Origin: Thiobacillus sp.
Lineage (GTDB): Bacteria > Pseudomonadota > Gammaproteobacteria > Burkholderiales > Thiobacillaceae
Assembly (NCBI GenBank): GCA_024235835.1
Contig: JACKLQ010000001.1
Span: 124,001-188,000 of the forward strand
DNA: 64,000 bases
Direction: 5' to 3'
The position numbers and the translations under genes are program-made. This document shows, piece by piece, positions 50,901 through 59,406 of this stretch (position 1 is the first letter of the stretch; every line of letters starts with the position of its first letter). The notes under the pieces were generated by a model. It had not been told where the DNA came from, ran no database searches, and worked only from the letters and a program-made list of their open reading frames with translations.

Positions 50901-51700
50901 GAGATTTCCCGGCCCAGTTTCGGCGCATTGCGCCGGCCCTGCTGGGCCTTGTGCTGGCCCTGCATCTGGGCGGTTGCGGCAACACGCGCTATCCAGCACC
51001 CGTGTGGGACGGCGGGAAGAAGCCTCGCGTCGCCGCGAAGCCCGCGCTTGTGCCCGCGCCGCCTGGTCATTATCGCGTGGAGGCAGGGGACACCTTGTTC
51101 AAGATCGCTTTCGAAAACGGTCTGGATTTCGAGTCTCTGGCGGAATGGAACGGGTTGCCCGATCCCAACCAGATCCAGGCCGGGGCGCTGTTGCGCCTGA
51201 CCCCGCCCAGGCCGGCGGTCACCACAAATCCCCTGCCCGTGCCGGCCAGGATGGAGACCCGCCCCCTGACGGCGGAGCCCACCCAGCCTGTGCAAACAAC
51301 GCCCCTGAAGGAGGGGCCACCCGATAGCTGGGCCTGGCCCGTCAGGGGCGAGTTGCTGACCAGCTACGGTAATGGATTCAGCAAGGGCATCGATATCGCC
51401 GGGGGCCGGGGCCAGTTGGTCCAGGCTGCCGCGGAGGGGCGGGTGGCCTATGTGGGGTCCGGGTTGCGGGGGTATGGAAAACTCATCATCATCCGGCACG
51501 GAAAGACCCTCTTGTCCGCCTATGCCCATAATTTGCGCATCCTGGTGAAAGAGGGCCAGGATGTGGCCAAGGGCCAGATCATCAGCGAGATGGGCGACAC
51601 AGACACAGATCGGGTTAAGCTGCATTTCGAGATACGGGAATACGGCAAGCCGGTGGACCCGCTGAATTATTTGCCGCGCCTTGGCCAACTCCCCGGCTGA
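50897..51700 (+). CDS. nlpD: NlpD-type lipoprotein, amidase activator with LysM and degenerate M23 domains
   Basis: 267 residues. Lipoprotein signal LVLALHLGGC, LysM domain (HYRVEAGDTLFKIAFENGLD) near 55-100, and a LytM/M23 domain from about 150. The M23 zinc ligands are replaced: KGIDIAG lacks the first His, and KLHFEIRE lacks the first His of HxH. This fits NlpD, which activates amidases instead of cutting peptidoglycan. The TTG at 50897 overlaps the pcm stop. In E. coli the main rpoS promoter lies within nlpD. Confidence 0.93.
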   Translation: MRDFPAQFRRIAPALLGLVLALHLGGCGNTRYPAPVWDGGKKPRVAAKPALVPAPPGHYRVEAGDTLFKIAFENGLDFESLAEWNGLPDPNQIQAGALLRLTPPRPAVTTNPLPVPARMETRPLTAEPTQPVQTTPLKEGPPDSWAWPVRGELLTSYGNGFSKGIDIAGGRGQLVQAAAEGRVAYVGSGLRGYGKLIIIRHGKTLLSAYAHNLRILVKEGQDVAKGQIISEMGDTDTDRVKLHFEIREYGKPVDPLNYLPRLGQLPG

Positions 51701-51724
51701 GGGCCCGGCCTTGAAGAGAGAGCG

Positions 51725-52666
51725 ATGCAGGACGAAGACAATCTCGAGCAGGAGACGGATCAGGGTCAGCCTGATGGCATCGAAGCCGATGACGGCAAGG
51801 AGGTCCATCATGCCGAGTCGGATTTCGAGTTCGACGAACTGCCCGACGTCACCCAGCTCTATCTCAACGAGATCGGCCGGGAAGGGCTGCTGACCCCCGA
51901 CCAGGAACGGGAGCTGGCCACCCGGGTGCGGCAGGGTGATTTCGACGCCCGCCAGAAGATGATCGAGCACAACCTGCGCCTGGTTGTGAACATCGCCAAG
52001 CACTACGTCAATCGCGGCCTGTCACTGCTGGATCTCATCGAGGAAGGCAATCTGGGATTGATGCACGCCCTGGACAAGTTCGAGCCGGAGCGGGGCTTTC
52101 GCTTCTCCACCTATGCCACCTGGTGGATCCGCCAGAACATCGAGCGGGCCATCATGAACCAGTCCCGCACCATCCGTCTGCCGGTCCACATCATCAAGGA
52201 ACTGAATATCTACCTGCGTGCCCAGCGTCACCTTGAGATGCACGGCGTGCCCGATGCCAGGCCCGAGGACATCGCCTCCCTTACCGGGCGGCCCCTGGAG
52301 GAAGTGCGGCGTGTCATGTCCCTGAACGAGCGGGTGGCGTCCCTGGACGCGCCCCTGGAGATCGATCCCTCCCTGTCCATCGGCGAGGCCATCGCCGACG
52401 AGCATTCCGAGCAGCCCGAGGACATGCTGCAGATGGCCGAGGTGGAGCAGTACGTGCGGGAGTGGCTGGATGAACTGCCGGAGCGGCATCGCTGGGTCAT
52501 CGAGCGGCGCTTCGGCCTCAACAACCAGGACATCGCCACCCTGGAGGAACTGGCCGAGCATCTGGCCGTGACCCGGGAACGAGTAAGGCAAATACAACTG
52601 GAGGCCCTGCAGACCCTGCGCCGCATCCTGCGCCGCCGGGGCATGTCCAAGGAAGGCCTGCTCTGA
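51725..52666 (+). CDS. rpoS: RNA polymerase sigma factor RpoS (sigma-38)
   Basis: General stress and stationary-phase sigma factor, 313 residues. DVTQLYLNEIGREGLLTPDQ (region 1.2), RLVVNIAKHYVNRGLSLLDL (2.1-2.2), YATWWIRQNIERAIMNQSRT (2.3-2.4) and the region 4 helix-turn-helix (LEELAEHLAVTRERVRQIQL). DEHSEQPEDMLQ matches the RpoS-specific region 3 linker. The acidic N-terminal extension is normal. The stop overlaps the next gene by one base. Confidence 0.97.
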   Translation: MQDEDNLEQETDQGQPDGIEADDGKEVHHAESDFEFDELPDVTQLYLNEIGREGLLTPDQERELATRVRQGDFDARQKMIEHNLRLVVNIAKHYVNRGLSLLDLIEEGNLGLMHALDKFEPERGFRFSTYATWWIRQNIERAIMNQSRTIRLPVHIIKELNIYLRAQRHLEMHGVPDARPEDIASLTGRPLEEVRRVMSLNERVASLDAPLEIDPSLSIGEAIADEHSEQPEDMLQMAEVEQYVREWLDELPERHRWVIERRFGLNNQDIATLEELAEHLAVTRERVRQIQLEALQTLRRILRRRGMSKEGLL

Positions 52667-53325
52667 TGTCCGCGAGGCTGGACTGGGACGGCGTCGACAC
52701 CGTCCTGCTGGACATGGACGGCACCCTGCTGGACCTGCACTACGACAACCACTTCTGGCAGGTCTACGTGCCCCAGAAGTTCGCCCAGCGCCATGGCCTG
52801 CCCTATGCCGAGGCCCATGACGAGTGCTTCCGTCGCTACAACGCCAAGGCCGGCACCCTGGCCTGGTATTGCGTGGACTATTGGACCCAGCAACTGGAAC
52901 TGGACATCGTCCAGTTGAAGGAGGAGGTAGCCCACCTCATCGCCGTGCACCCGGATGTGCCGGAATTTCTCGATGCCGTTCGCGGCGCTGGCAAGCGCCT
53001 GGTGCTGGTGACCAACGCCCACCGCAAGAGCCTGAACCTCAAGATGGACCGCACCGGCCTGGATGTGCACTTCGACGCCATGCACGTGTCCCATGAGTAC
53101 GGCATTGCCAAGGAAGACACCGCTTTCTGGGCGGCCCTGCGGGCCAGCGAACCCTATGTACCCGAACGCACCCTGCTGGTGGATGACAGCCTGCCGGTGC
53201 TGCGTTCCGCCCGGGCCTACGGCATTGCCCACCTGCGCGCCGTGCTGCGGCCTGACACGCGCCAGCCGGACAAGGACGTGGGCGAATTCGCCGCCATCAG
53301 ACACTTCAAGGAAATACTGCCGTGA
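52666..53325 (+). CDS. yrfG: HAD-family nucleotidase, YrfG-like (GMP/IMP nucleotidase)
   Basis: 219 residues. HAD motif I LLDMDGTLLDLHYDNHFW, motif II VTNAHRKS, motif III Lys region (SHEYGIAKEDTAFW) and motif IV LLVDDSLPV. The LDLHYDNHFW continuation is characteristic of YrfG, which dephosphorylates purine mononucleotides. It is coupled to rpoS and to the Crp/Fnr gene (GTGA). Confidence 0.88.
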   Translation: MSARLDWDGVDTVLLDMDGTLLDLHYDNHFWQVYVPQKFAQRHGLPYAEAHDECFRRYNAKAGTLAWYCVDYWTQQLELDIVQLKEEVAHLIAVHPDVPEFLDAVRGAGKRLVLVTNAHRKSLNLKMDRTGLDVHFDAMHVSHEYGIAKEDTAFWAALRASEPYVPERTLLVDDSLPVLRSARAYGIAHLRAVLRPDTRQPDKDVGEFAAIRHFKEILP

Positions 53326-54014
53326 TTTCGAATGTTACGAACCAGGATTTGGCTGGCCTGCGCCGCTGCTATCTGTTCTCTGGCATGGAGGATGACCAAT
53401 TCAATGAAGTACTGGAACATGCCAGCACTGTGGAATTGCCCCAGGGCCACATCCTGTTCAATCAGGGAGATGCGGCCAACGCCTTCTACTGGGTGGCGGA
53501 CGGCGTGATCCGCCTCTACCGGGCCTCTCCCCAGGGGGACGAGAAGGTGATCGAGCTGGCGGGGCCCAACCGCCTTTTCGCCGAGGCCGTGTTGTTCATG
53601 GGCGGGCAGTTCCCCGTGAATGCTGCCGCCCAGGTGCCTTCCCGCCTGGTGGCCTTCGACGGACGCACCTTCAAGGAGTGGCTCACCAAGGATGCCCGGC
53701 GGTGCTTCCTGCTCATGGCGGGCATGAGCTCCCGGCTGCACAAGATGGTAAACGAGATCGACCGCCTGACCCTGATGAAGGGCTCGGACCGGCTGCTGCA
53801 ATACCTGCTTGACCATTCCGACCCGGACAATACGGGGCGCCAGAAGGTGGAATGGGAGGCTCCCAAGCAGGTCATCGCATCCCGCATCGGCGTCAAGCCG
53901 GAGACCCTGTCCCGCCTGTTGCACAAGCTCAGCGACCAGGGCTGCATCGAGGTGGTCGGCAATACCCTCTACATCAAGGACACCGCAAGCCTAATGCAGG
54001 GCAGCCTGGATTAA
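53322..54014 (+). CDS. Crp/Fnr family transcriptional regulator
   Basis: 230 residues: N-terminal cyclic-nucleotide-type beta barrel (ELPQGHILFNQGDAANAFYW) and C-terminal helix-turn-helix (APKQVIASRIGVKPETLSRL). No FNR iron-sulfur Cys cluster is present; by eye it is closest to DNR-like regulators of nitrogen oxide response, tentatively. GTG start overlaps the preceding stop. Being cotranscribed with rpoS would link it to stress entry. The 3' end overlaps the convergent gene. Confidence 0.88.
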   Translation: MISNVTNQDLAGLRRCYLFSGMEDDQFNEVLEHASTVELPQGHILFNQGDAANAFYWVADGVIRLYRASPQGDEKVIELAGPNRLFAEAVLFMGGQFPVNAAAQVPSRLVAFDGRTFKEWLTKDARRCFLLMAGMSSRLHKMVNEIDRLTLMKGSDRLLQYLLDHSDPDNTGRQKVEWEAPKQVIASRIGVKPETLSRLLHKLSDQGCIEVVGNTLYIKDTASLMQGSLD

Positions 54015-54382
54015 TCGCCGATCAACAAGGCCGCCGCCACCCGGCGGCCTTCCCCCGCCAGGATGTTGTAGGTGCGGCAGGCCGCCGCGGTGTCCATGAC
54101 CTCCACGCCGATGCGTGCGGCGATTAGGCCCCGGTAGAGGGCGGGCGGGGGGAAGCGCTGGCGCTGGCCGGTGCCCAGCAGCACGATTTCCGGCGCACGG
54201 ATCACCACCACCTCGAAGTGCCGGGCAGTGAGTTCTGCCAGGCCTTCTGCCCAGTCCGTGACCACCTCGTCCGGCAACACGATGAGGCTGCGGTTGTGGG
54301 CCACGCCATTGACCAGGACGTGGTCCTCGCCATAACCGGTGATGATGTACTGTACGTCGTTGTGATCCAGGTGGAGTTTCAT
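54011..54382 (-). CDS. Mth938-like domain protein
   Basis: 123 residues of the Mth938/DUF498 group (related to human NDUFAF3): YIITGYGEDHVLVNGVAHNR, then ELVLLGTGxxQRFPPPALY and the C-terminal GVEVMDTAAACRTYNILAGE. No catalytic residues are known. It is divergent from alaA with a 92-base gap, the usual arrangement in Betaproteobacteria. Function not established. Confidence 0.85.
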   Translation of the reverse strand: MKLHLDHNDVQYIITGYGEDHVLVNGVAHNRSLIVLPDEVVTDWAEGLAELTARHFEVVVIRAPEIVLLGTGQRQRFPPPALYRGLIAARIGVEVMDTAAACRTYNILAGEGRRVAAALLIGD

Positions 54383-54474
54383 GGCTGAAGGGGTATCCGG
54401 GGCGGGAGGTTACGGCCGGATATGGGCGGTTTTCGGGTAAGATTGCCCCCTTTATACCCTGACGCCGCACTTCC

Positions 54475-55701
54475 ATGCAGCCCATCCTCAAATCCGCCAA
54501 GCTCGCCAACGTGTGCTACGACATTCGTGGTCCGGTCATGGCTCGCGCCCGGCAGATGGAGGAAGAGGGCCACCGCATCATCAAGCTGAACATCGGCAAC
54601 CCCGCCACTTTCGGCTTTGATGCCCCGGAAGAGATCGTCCAGGACGTGATCCACAACCTGCCCCTGGCGGCGGGCTATTCCGAGTCCAAGGGCGTGTTCG
54701 CGGCCCGCAAGGCCATCATGCACTACACCCAGGAGAAGCGGATCGCCGGGGTGCAGGTGGACGACATCTACATCGGCAACGGCGTGTCGGAACTCATCGT
54801 CCTCACCATGCAGGCCCTGCTGGACAACGGTGACGAGGTGCTGGTGCCGGCCCCCGACTATCCCCTGTGGACGGCGGCGGTGAGCCTGGGAGGCGGCACG
54901 CCCCGGCATTACATCTGCGACGAGGGCAGCGGCTGGCTTCCGGACCTGGATGACATCCGCGGGAAGGTCACGGCCAACACCCGCGCCATCGTTGTCATCA
55001 ACCCCAACAATCCCACGGGCGCCCTCTATCCGAAAGAGATACTGGAAGGCATCGTGGAGATCGCCCGCCAGCACCAGCTCATCGTCTACGCCGACGAGAT
55101 CTACGACAAGGTGCTCTACGACGATGCCGAACACACCTCCATCGCCTCCCTGGCGGACGACGTGCTGTTCGTGACCTTCAACGGCCTGTCCAAGAACTAC
55201 CGCGCTTGCGGCTACCGGGCCGGCTGGGCCATCGTCTCCGGCGAGAAGAAGCACGCCAAGGACTACATCGAAGGCATGGACATCCTGGCCTCCATGCGCC
55301 TGTGCTCCAACGTGCCGGCCCAGTTCGGCATCCAGACCGCCCTGGGCGGTTACCAGAGCATCAACGAGCTGGTGGCCCCCGGCGGCCGCCTGCGCCGCCA
55401 GCGGGACCTGGCCTGGGAGCTTCTGACCCAGATGCCCGGCGTGAGCTGCGTGAAGCCCCAGGCGGCCATGTATCTGTTTCCCCGGCTGGATCCCAAGGTC
55501 TATCCCATCTCCAACGATCAGCAGTTCATCCTGGACCTGCTGCTGCAGGAAAAGGTCCTGGTGGTGCAGGGCTCCGGCTTCAACTGGCCCCACCCGGATC
55601 ACATCCGCGTGGTGTTCCTGCCCTCCATGGATGACCTGCACGACGCTATGGGCCGCATTGCCCGCTTCCTGGAGCTTTACCGCAAGCGGCATGGAACCTG
55701 A
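54475..55701 (+). CDS. alaA: Glutamate-pyruvate aminotransferase AlaA
   Basis: A PLP aminotransferase (class I/II) making alanine from pyruvate. 408 residues; SAKLANVCYDIRGPVMARAR, LNIGNPATFGFDAPEEI, INPNNPTGALY, YADEIYDKVLYDD, and the PLP lysine in FNGLSKNYRACGYRAGW. These match AlaA closely. A TATACC -10-like element lies at 54453. It heads alaA-hom-thrC, a common betaproteobacterial group. Confidence 0.95.
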   Translation: MQPILKSAKLANVCYDIRGPVMARARQMEEEGHRIIKLNIGNPATFGFDAPEEIVQDVIHNLPLAAGYSESKGVFAARKAIMHYTQEKRIAGVQVDDIYIGNGVSELIVLTMQALLDNGDEVLVPAPDYPLWTAAVSLGGGTPRHYICDEGSGWLPDLDDIRGKVTANTRAIVVINPNNPTGALYPKEILEGIVEIARQHQLIVYADEIYDKVLYDDAEHTSIASLADDVLFVTFNGLSKNYRACGYRAGWAIVSGEKKHAKDYIEGMDILASMRLCSNVPAQFGIQTALGGYQSINELVAPGGRLRRQRDLAWELLTQMPGVSCVKPQAAMYLFPRLDPKVYPISNDQQFILDLLLQEKVLVVQGSGFNWPHPDHIRVVFLPSMDDLHDAMGRIARFLELYRKRHGT

Positions 55702-55708
55702 TTCAGCC

Positions 55709-55768
55709 GAGAGTCGAGAGTGGCCAGTCAAGAGCGACCCCACCCCAGACTCTCCACTCTCCACTCTC
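55709..55768. repeat. Inverted repeat between alaA and hom
   Basis: Arms gagagtcgagagtgg (55709-55723) and ccactctccactctc (55754-55768) pair at 14 of 15 positions around a 30-base centre. They consist of heptamer-like gagagtg/cactctc units. There is no T-run, so it is not a standard terminator. Confidence 0.7.
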
Positions 55769-55785
55769 TACTTTCCATTAAGACC

Positions 55786-57099
55786 ATGAAACCCATCAAC
55801 GTAGGACTTCTCGGCATCGGCACCGTAGGGGGCGGCACCTGGACGGTGCTGACCCGCAACCAGGAAGAGATCACCCGCCGGGCAGGTCGGCCCATCCAGA
55901 TCACCATGGTGGCGGACCGCAACCTGGAACGGGCCAGGGAACTCACTGGTGGCCGGGCCCAGGTGGTGGACGACGCCTTCGCCGTGGTGCGCAACCCGGA
56001 CATGGACATCGTGGTGGAACTGATCGGCGGCTACACCGTGGCCAAGGACCTGGTCATGGAGGCCATCGCCCAGGGCAAGCACGTGGTCACCGCCAACAAG
56101 GCCCTGCTGGCCGTGCACGGCAACGAGATCTTCGCCGCCGCCCAGAACAAGGGCGTAATGGTGGCCTTCGAGGCTGCCGTGGCTGGGGGCATCCCCATCA
56201 TCAAGGCCCTGCGGGAGGGCCTGTCCGCCAACCGCATCCAGTGGCTGGCCGGCATCATCAACGGCACCACCAACTTCATCCTGTCGGAGATGCGGGACAA
56301 GGGCTCGTCCTTCGACACGGTGCTCAAGGAAGCCCAGCAGCTGGGCTATGCCGAGGCGGACCCCACCTTCGACATCGAGGGCGTGGACGCGGCCCACAAG
56401 GCCACCCTAATGGCCTCGATCGCCTTTGGCATCCCGGTGCAGTTCGACAAGTGCCACATCGAGGGCATCAGCAAGCTGGAGGCCACGGACATCCGCTTTG
56501 CCGAGGAGCTGGGCTACCGCATCAAGCTGTTGGGCGTGGCCAAGCGCCGCGATACCGGGGTGGAACTGCGCGTGCATCCCACTCTGGTGCCGGAGAAGCG
56601 CCTCATCGCCAACGTGGAAGGTGCCATGAACGCCGTGCTGGTCTGGGGCGACGCCGTGGGCGCCACCCTTTACTACGGCAAGGGCGCGGGTGCGGAGCCC
56701 ACCGCCAGCGCCGTCATCGCCGACCTGGTGGACGTGACCCGGCTGCATACCGCCGACCCCCATCATCGCGTACCCCACCTGGCCTTCCAGCCGGACCGCA
56801 TGTCCGACCTTTCCATCCTGCCCATGGACGAGGTGGAGACGGCCTACTACCTGCGCATGCGGGCCCTGGACAAGCCGGGGGTGCTGGCGGAGGTGACGCG
56901 CATCCTGGCCGATCTCTCCATTTCCATCGACGCCATGATGCAGAAGGAGCCGGAGGAGGGTGAGGACCAGACCGACGTGGTGATCCTGACCCACGTGGCC
57001 AAGGAGAAGGACGTGAACGCAGCCATCCAGAAGATCGAGGCCCTGGACTGCATCCGCGGCCGGGTCACCCGCATCCGCATGGAAGAGCTCAAGGGTTGA
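55786..57099 (+). CDS. hom: Homoserine dehydrogenase
   Basis: Reduces aspartate semialdehyde to homoserine. 437 residues with NAD(P) site VGLLGIGTVGGGTWTVL, catalytic region AGIINGTTNFILSEMRDKG and KEAQQLGYAEADPTFDIEG, and a C-terminal ACT domain (LRMRALDKPGVLAEVTRILA) for threonine feedback. ATG at 55786 chosen; the frame opens further upstream only through the inverted repeat. Followed by thrC. Confidence 0.97.
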   Translation: MKPINVGLLGIGTVGGGTWTVLTRNQEEITRRAGRPIQITMVADRNLERARELTGGRAQVVDDAFAVVRNPDMDIVVELIGGYTVAKDLVMEAIAQGKHVVTANKALLAVHGNEIFAAAQNKGVMVAFEAAVAGGIPIIKALREGLSANRIQWLAGIINGTTNFILSEMRDKGSSFDTVLKEAQQLGYAEADPTFDIEGVDAAHKATLMASIAFGIPVQFDKCHIEGISKLEATDIRFAEELGYRIKLLGVAKRRDTGVELRVHPTLVPEKRLIANVEGAMNAVLVWGDAVGATLYYGKGAGAEPTASAVIADLVDVTRLHTADPHHRVPHLAFQPDRMSDLSILPMDEVETAYYLRMRALDKPGVLAEVTRILADLSISIDAMMQKEPEEGEDQTDVVILTHVAKEKDVNAAIQKIEALDCIRGRVTRIRMEELKG

Positions 57100-57135
57100 T
57101 CCTCAAGGGCTAAGCGTTAAGGAACCGAGCAAGGC

Positions 57136-58569
57136 ATGAAGTACATCAGCACCCGGGGCCAGTCCCCCAAGCAATCCTTCCTGGAAATCCTGCTGGGCGG
57201 CCTGGCCCCCGACGGCGGCCTGTATCTGCCGGAGACCTATCCCCATTTCGGCGCCGAGGACCTGGCGGCCATGCGGGCCATGGACTACCGGCAGCTGGCC
57301 TTCGCCATTCTCTCCCGCCTGGCGGACGACATCCCCGCTGCGGACCTGAAGGCCCTCATCGACAAGACCTACACCACCGAGGTCTACAGCCACGGCCGCA
57401 GTGATTCGGATTTCAGCCAGATCACGCCGGTGCGCAAGCTGGAAGATGGCCTGTTCATCCTGGAGTTGTCCAACGGCCCCACCCTGGCCTTCAAGGACAT
57501 GGCCATGCAGCTTCTGGGCAACCTGTTCGAGTACGCCCTGGACAAGGCCGGCCGGGACATCAACATCCTGGGCGCCACCTCCGGCGACACGGGTTCCGCC
57601 GCCGAGTACGCCATGCGGGGCAAGCACAACGTGCGGGTGTTCATGCTCTCGCCCGTGCACGGCATGACCCCCTTCCAGCAGGCCCAGATGTACTCCCTGC
57701 AGGACGCCAACATCTTCAACATCGCCGTGCGCGGCGTGTTCGACGAATGCCAGGACATCGTCAAGGCCGCCGCCAACGACCATGAATTCAAGAAGAAGTA
57801 TCGTTTGGGGGCCGTGAACTCCATCAACTGGGCCCGCGTCGCCGCCCAGGTGATCTATTACTTCAAGGCCTACTTCGCCGTCACCAAGACCAATGAGGAG
57901 CAGGTGAGTTTCTCTGTGCCCTCGGGCAACTTCGGCAACGTCTGCGCCGGCCATATCGCCCGCATGATGGGCCTGCCCATCCACCAGCTCATCGTCGCCA
58001 CAAACGAGAACGACGTGCTGGACGAGTTCTTCCGCACCGGCGTGTACAGGCCCCGCAAGTCGGCGGAAACCCTGCACACCTCCAGCCCCTCCATGGACAT
58101 CTCCAAGGCCTCCAACTTCGAACGCTTCATCGCCGACCTCACGGGTCGGGACAGCGCCCGGGTGGAGGAACTATGGAGCGCTGTGGACAAGGGCGACAGC
58201 TTCGACCTCAAGCACGATGGCCTGTTCGACCAGGTGCCGGCCTTCGGGCTGGTGTCCGGCAAGAGCACCCATGCCGACCGCCTGGCCACCATTCGCATGT
58301 GCTGGGCCAAGTACGCCACGGTCATCGATACCCACACGGCCGATGGCCTGAAGGTGGGCCTGGAGCACCGTGAGCCAGGCATACCCCTGGTTTGCCTGGA
58401 GACGGCCCTGCCGGCCAAGTTCGAGGAGACCATCGTCGAGGCCCTGGGCCGCAAACCCGAGCGCCCCGCCGGCCTGGAAGACCTTGAAGGCCTGCCCCGC
58501 CGGGTTGAAGTGATGGATGCCGACGCCGAGGCCATCAAAGCCTTCATCGCCCGTCACGCCAACGATTGA
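57136..58569 (+). CDS. thrC: Threonine synthase
   Basis: Converts O-phosphohomoserine to threonine with PLP. 477 residues, the long gamma/beta form: MKYISTRGQSPKQSFLEILL, PLP lysine in GPTLAFKDMAMQLLGN, and phosphate loop ILGATSGDTGSAAEYAM. hom-thrC adjacency (36 bases) gives the last steps to threonine, which also ties to thrS supply. Complete. Confidence 0.97.
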   Translation: MKYISTRGQSPKQSFLEILLGGLAPDGGLYLPETYPHFGAEDLAAMRAMDYRQLAFAILSRLADDIPAADLKALIDKTYTTEVYSHGRSDSDFSQITPVRKLEDGLFILELSNGPTLAFKDMAMQLLGNLFEYALDKAGRDINILGATSGDTGSAAEYAMRGKHNVRVFMLSPVHGMTPFQQAQMYSLQDANIFNIAVRGVFDECQDIVKAAANDHEFKKKYRLGAVNSINWARVAAQVIYYFKAYFAVTKTNEEQVSFSVPSGNFGNVCAGHIARMMGLPIHQLIVATNENDVLDEFFRTGVYRPRKSAETLHTSSPSMDISKASNFERFIADLTGRDSARVEELWSAVDKGDSFDLKHDGLFDQVPAFGLVSGKSTHADRLATIRMCWAKYATVIDTHTADGLKVGLEHREPGIPLVCLETALPAKFEETIVEALGRKPERPAGLEDLEGLPRRVEVMDADAEAIKAFIARHAND

Positions 58570-58609
58570 CGTGCGTTACTCCGGCACAGGTCGGGGAATA
58601 AAGAAACCC

Positions 58610-58972
58610 ATGCGGCGTTTCCTGTTACCGATCCTTCTTCTGCTGGCCCTGGTATCCCTGGGGGCCCAGGCCCTGGGCTGGTTCGCGCCCCAGCCCCCAG
58701 ACGAAATCAGCCTCGCCCAGCTGCCCCCGGAAGGACGCCAGACCCTGGCCCTCATCAAGCGGGGCGGACCTTTCCCCTACGGCAAGGACGGTAGCACCTT
58801 CGGCAACCGGGAAGGCCTGCTGCCCAGCCAGAGCCGGGGCTACTACCGGGAGTACACCGTGCCCACGCCGGGCGCGACCAACCGGGGTGCGCGCCGAATC
58901 GTGGCGGGTCGAGGGGGCGACTACTGGTACACCGCCGACCATTACCGCAGCTTCAGGCGGATTAGGGAATAG
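58610..58972 (+). CDS. Secreted guanyl-specific ribonuclease (barnase/RNase Sa-type)
   Basis: 120 residues with a signal peptide or anchor (FLLPILLLLALVSLGAQA) and a microbial RNase domain. Putative catalytic residues: Glu81 (YYREYTVPTPG), Arg96 (GARRIVAG) and His111 (YTADHYRSFRRI), the E-R-H set of the T1/Sa/barnase superfamily. The ATG at 58610 is used; the upstream in-frame part lies within thrC. Thirteen bases downstream is a barstar-family gene, so enzyme and inhibitor are made together. Confidence 0.88.
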   Translation: MRRFLLPILLLLALVSLGAQALGWFAPQPPDEISLAQLPPEGRQTLALIKRGGPFPYGKDGSTFGNREGLLPSQSRGYYREYTVPTPGATNRGARRIVAGRGGDYWYTADHYRSFRRIRE

Positions 58973-58984
58973 GCGCCAATAATC

Positions 58985-59377
58985 ATGGGAATGAGCCTTT
59001 CCGTCGCCCGCATCCTTGCGGACTCGTCCCTCAACGACGTGTATCGCCTGGAAATCCCCTCCGACCTGCTGCCCACCCTGGATGGACGGGTTCTGGAGGG
59101 CAAGGCGGGGCTGCTGGCGGCCCTGGGCTGGGCCCTGGAGTTTCCGGGCTACTACGGCGCCAACTGGGATGCCCTGGAGGAGTGCCTGAATGACATGTCC
59201 TGGCGGGAGGGGCCCATTGCCTTGCACATCGACCACGCCGACGCCCTGGACCCGGAGTTGCTGCACAACCTCATGGATATCTACACGGACGCCGCCGACG
59301 CATGGCGTGACCAGGGAAGGCCATGCAGCCTGTTCCTGTCCGGCCTGAAGACCAGCGACCTTCCCCTGGCGGGTTAA
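58985..59377 (+). CDS. Barstar-family ribonuclease inhibitor
   Basis: 130 residues. The inhibitor signature GALEFPGYYGANWDALEECL-like block (about residues 52-70) with NDM and later an LHIDHAD strand matches barstar. The cytoplasmic inhibitor would protect the cell from unexported RNase. An in-frame ATG two codons downstream is an alternative start. It has no signal peptide, in contrast with the RNase gene. Confidence 0.88.
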   Translation: MGMSLSVARILADSSLNDVYRLEIPSDLLPTLDGRVLEGKAGLLAALGWALEFPGYYGANWDALEECLNDMSWREGPIALHIDHADALDPELLHNLMDIYTDAADAWRDQGRPCSLFLSGLKTSDLPLAG

Positions 59378-59406
59378 TGGCGGGGTAATGCCATCCCCAT
59401 GCCGGC

